Below are positions 61,463 through 64,000 of a stretch of 64,000 nucleotides of DNA, one piece after another (positions within the stretch are counted from its first letter, which is position 1; every line of letters begins with the position of its first letter). This DNA is from an uncultured Alcaligenaceae bacterium (lineage in GTDB: Bacteria; Pseudomonadota; Gammaproteobacteria; Burkholderiales; Burkholderiaceae_B), in contig CALEQZ010000061.1 in NCBI GenBank assembly GCA_937908115.1, positions 28,073 through 92,072 on the forward strand, given 5' to 3'. The translations under genes and the position numbers were made by a program. The notes under the pieces were generated by a model. The model was given only the letters and a program-made list of their open reading frames with translations, ran no database searches and had not been told where the DNA came from.

Positions 61463-63836
61463 GCTCGACGTCCACCGGCACGCCGTCGTCGCCGCCTCCT
61501 GTCTCGCATGTCTGCGCCGCGCGCAGGCGCAGCACGAAGGTCGCCCCAACGGGCCTGTCGCGCTCGATCCAGACCTGGCCGCCATGGCGCTGCGCGACGG
61601 CGCGCACGAAAGCCAGGCCCAGGCCGACGCTGCCGGGGTTCGCATTCGCGTGCCGGGGTCCCCGAACGAAAGCCTGGAATATCCGGCGCTCGTCTTCCGG
61701 GACGACGCCGGGCCCTTCGTCGGACACCGTCAACTCCCAGAATGGCCCGCTACGGCGTATGCCGCATTCCACCTTGCTACCGTCCGGGCTGTACTTGATT
61801 GCGTTGTCGAGCAAATTGCCCACCGCGCGCGCCAGCATCGCCTGGTCGCCGGACAAATGCGCCCGCGGCACGGGCTCGCGCACCGACACCGTGATGTTGC
61901 GCCGGCTGGCCGGGGCCCAGGCATCGTCGACGACCTCGTACAGGATCTCGGCCAGGTCGACATCGACCATCTGGAGCTCGGCGGACTCGGCGCGCGCCAA
62001 CGAAGTGAAGCTGTCGAGCAGCTTCAGCGTCCTGTGCGCCAGCTGGGCGATGCGCTTGAGCGCGTGGCTTTGCTGCGCGGCGTCGCCCGAATCCTCATTG
62101 AGCGCGACCAGCGCGAGGATGGCGTTCTGCGGCGCGCGCATGTCGTGCGACAGGAAATGCAGCGCTTCCTTGCGCCGCTGTTCGGCCATGCGGATCGGCG
62201 TGATATCGCTGAGCGTCAGGACCGTGCCGGCGTATTCGCCTTGCTCGGTATGGATGGCCGCGGCCTTCAGGATCAAGTGCCGCTCGGCCGCGTCCTGCAC
62301 TTCCATGTCCAGGTGCCAGGGGCGCCCCCCGGTCGATCCCGCCTGCGCATTGACCAGCGCGGCGTGGATCGCCTCGCGCGCCTGGGGGTCGGGCAGCGTG
62401 TGCGCCAGCAGCTCGGTCACCGTCACGCCCGGACGTGGCGGACGCAAGCCCATGACCCGGTAATAGCCGGCAGTGGCGCGGTTGCGAAATTGCAGCCTGC
62501 CTGCCCGGTCGAACACCAGCGTGGCATCCGGGATCCCTTCCAGGCCTTCGGCCAGGAAGCTTCGCAGGTTGCGCACCCGGGCCAGCGCACGCTGCAACTC
62601 TTGCACGCGCTCTTGCAGCGACGGCGCGCGCAGGGTGGTCAGGCGGCGCCCGGCGCCAGCCTCTTCGAGCACCGGCGGATACTCACGTGCCAGCCGTTCG
62701 AGCTCCCGGTCCATGTACCGCAGCGCGGCCTCCTGGCTGCGCCAGCTCCACAAGGGATAGGCCAGCACCAGGCCAAGCAGCGCCGCGCCGGGCGCGAACC
62801 AAATATGGCCGAACCGCAGCGCCAGGACCACGATGGCAATCCAGACCACGGGCGCCACCACAGCTGCCAGCAACCCCTGGCGCGGAGACAACCGGGGCAG
62901 CAGCAGGCATAGCAGCAGCACCGGCAGCGCGCACGCCAGCCCCGCCTGCAGCCTGCCGGCCGTGCGCCAGGCCTCGCCCTCGCGTGCGGCCTGCAACAGG
63001 TTGCCGGTGATCTCCAACCCCGACATGCCGTTGGACCGATGCGAAACCGGCGTGGGAAACGCGTCCGCGAGCCCCGTGGCCCAGGAGCCCACCAGCACGT
63101 ACTTGCCCTGCAGTTCCTGGGGCGGCAATCCATCTTCCAGGACGGTGTGATAGGACACCGCCCGCAGGGTGCCTGGCGGCCCCGCGAAGGGGATGAGTGC
63201 ATAGGCCGCACCGGCCAGCTTGCTGCGAAACCGCTCGACCAGGTCGCCCTCGCCGCCGGCGCGCAGCATCGCCAGCGCAAAATGCTCCCAGCGGGCCTGC
63301 GCGCTGCCCGCGCTCCAGGCCACGCGCCGCACCACGGCATCGCTGTCCAGGTGTAGATTGTTGAAACCGCGCTGGGCCGCCGCCTGGTCCAGCGCTTGGA
63401 TCGGACGCTGCGCAAGATCACTGTAGCTGGTCGACAGCACTACCGGCAGCACCACATTGCCGCGGCGCCGGATGGCCGCGGCAAGCTCCGCGTCCGCAGC
63501 GGGATTAAAGCGGTCCGGCTCGGAAAAGATGATGTCCAGGCCAATCGCGCGCGCGCCCTGCAGCTTGTCGAGCAAGGCGGCATGCACGGCGCGCGGCCAA
63601 GGCCAGCGGCCGAGCCGCGCCATGGATTCGTCGTCGATCGTCACTAGCAGGATGTCGGGCGACGCCTTGCGGCGCGCGACCTCGGCGGCGAAGTCATACA
63701 AGGTCAAGTCGACGCGGCCCAGGCCGCCCAGGAAACCGAGCAGGCCGCAGGCGGTCGACAGCACCAGCGCCAGCACCGTGCCGACTCGCGGCGCATTAAA
63801 GCGCAGCGCCGCGGCATGCTTCAGGCGGGCGCCCAT
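61434..63836 (-). CDS. CHASE2-domain sensor histidine kinase with PAS
   Basis: The 800-residue protein has an N-terminal hydrophobic anchor (about 17-40), an extracytoplasmic CHASE2 domain with ILLVTIDDESMARLGRWPWPR and LIPFAGPPGT (about 58-300), three membrane helices (about 300-365), then a PAS domain (about 430-550, DATLVFDRAGRLQFRN), HisKA with FLSHDMRAPQNAIL (His at about residue 563), and HATPase with GNLLDNAIKYSPDG and GLGLAFVRAVAQRHGG. The CHASE2 kinase is usually encoded next to a FecR protein, as here. Output partner not in the window. Confidence 0.9.
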   Translation of the reverse strand: MGARLKHAAALRFNAPRVGTVLALVLSTACGLLGFLGGLGRVDLTLYDFAAEVARRKASPDILLVTIDDESMARLGRWPWPRAVHAALLDKLQGARAIGLDIIFSEPDRFNPAADAELAAAIRRRGNVVLPVVLSTSYSDLAQRPIQALDQAAAQRGFNNLHLDSDAVVRRVAWSAGSAQARWEHFALAMLRAGGEGDLVERFRSKLAGAAYALIPFAGPPGTLRAVSYHTVLEDGLPPQELQGKYVLVGSWATGLADAFPTPVSHRSNGMSGLEITGNLLQAAREGEAWRTAGRLQAGLACALPVLLLCLLLPRLSPRQGLLAAVVAPVVWIAIVVLALRFGHIWFAPGAALLGLVLAYPLWSWRSQEAALRYMDRELERLAREYPPVLEEAGAGRRLTTLRAPSLQERVQELQRALARVRNLRSFLAEGLEGIPDATLVFDRAGRLQFRNRATAGYYRVMGLRPPRPGVTVTELLAHTLPDPQAREAIHAALVNAQAGSTGGRPWHLDMEVQDAAERHLILKAAAIHTEQGEYAGTVLTLSDITPIRMAEQRRKEALHFLSHDMRAPQNAILALVALNEDSGDAAQQSHALKRIAQLAHRTLKLLDSFTSLARAESAELQMVDVDLAEILYEVVDDAWAPASRRNITVSVREPVPRAHLSGDQAMLARAVGNLLDNAIKYSPDGSKVECGIRRSGPFWELTVSDEGPGVVPEDERRIFQAFVRGPRHANANPGSVGLGLAFVRAVAQRHGGQVWIERDRPVGATFVLRLRAAQTCETGGGDDGVPVDVEPTETSLPHA

Positions 63837-63843
63837 GACCTGC

Positions 63844-64000
63844 TCAGAAGGACGTCAACTGCACGGCTCCGGCCCATTGCGTGGTCACGACCAGGCCGAA
63901 GGCGGTTTGCACGGCGGCAGCACCCTCGAAGACCTTGGGCGCCGCATCATGGCCGGCCAGGCCGGCCGCGTCGATGGCGCGGACCGTCACGTAGTGGCGG
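63844..64000 (-). CDS. FecR-like surface/signalling protein, C-terminus (partial)
   Basis: The window captures the last 51 codons. They read ...RHYVTVRAIDAAGLAG and end AVQLTSF followed by TGA at 63844-63846. This C-terminal 'YVTVRAIDAAGLAG' pattern is typical of LysM/FecR proteins next to CHASE2 kinases. The kinase starts eight bases further downstream on the same strand, so the two are cotranscribed. The main FecR domain lies beyond the window, and the product remains inferred. Confidence 0.6.
   Translation of the reverse strand, partial: RHYVTVRAIDAAGLAGHDAAPKVFEGAAAVQTAFGLVVTTQWAGAVQLTSF

Overview
The window is about 64 kb of GC-rich (roughly two-thirds GC) bacterial chromosome, densely packed with catabolic operons, solute-binding transporters and LysR/GntR/LacI regulators. 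The gene content (a Bug/TctC-type receptor, many TRAP and Liv-type importers, PEP carboxylase, a cyanide-insensitive type oxidase, a very large glycine-rich autotransporter passenger) and the gene style point to a beta-proteobacterium of the Alcaligenaceae, most likely Bordetella. This assignment is inference: no rRNA or other marker gene is present. I saw no insertion sequence, tRNA, rRNA or CRISPR array. No stretch longer than about 300 bases lacks a gene or gene remnant.

Layout. 1-3.7 kb: a Rieske oxygenase (cut by the window edge) and a hydroxypyruvate-isomerase-like gene, divergent from tcuAB (tricarballylate oxidation). 3.8-9 kb: thpR, then a minus-strand operon (SDR, Bug receptor, amidohydrolase, PEP-mutase/isocitrate-lyase family) with a divergent LysR. 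9.1-12.3 kb: GntR regulator, phytanoyl-CoA dioxygenase family enzyme and a SAF-domain oxidoreductase. 12.27-13.07 kb: fused remnants of a GntR gene and a lipoamide dehydrogenase gene. 13.2-15.1 kb: soxCD. 15.2-21.9 kb: a LytS-like histidine kinase, a truncated LytTR-type response regulator, and a 1759-residue autotransporter passenger that has lost its beta-barrel. 22.1-23.1 kb: a HEPN/MNT toxin-antitoxin pair whose HEPN gene carries an in-frame stop. 23.3-30.3 kb: LysR with a divergent MFS exporter, ilvD with a LysR, and a GNAT-MFS pair. 30.3-37.6 kb: LacI divergent from a TRAP transporter, a VOC protein, a RuBisCO-like protein and a four-carbon-acid sugar kinase. 37.6-41.7 kb: ppc, a small gene and a DUF2243 membrane protein. 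41.7-50.9 kb: a minus-strand operon (Liv-type ABC importer including a LivM-LivG-LivF fusion, two SDRs, a 3-hydroxyacyl-CoA-dehydrogenase-like enzyme and a BKACE beta-keto acid cleavage enzyme) with a divergent GntR. 51.0-58.8 kb: a beta-hydroxyacid dehydrogenase, an MBL hydrolase, a TRAP system with fused membrane subunits, GntR and an MmgE/PrpD protein. 58.9-64 kb: cioAB plus a DUF2474 mini-subunit, then a CHASE2 histidine kinase and the end of a FecR-like gene.

The strongest points of interest are two scars where two genes are broken at the same base (about 12,385 and about 16,635), which look like simple deletions; tandem 21-bp-spaced direct repeats upstream of the broken autotransporter next to a LytTR-type two-component pair; a shared ATACAAT element in three intergenic regions around 52.9-57.3 kb that suggests a small GntR regulon; the RuBisCO-like protein locus; and the self-contained BKACE locus.
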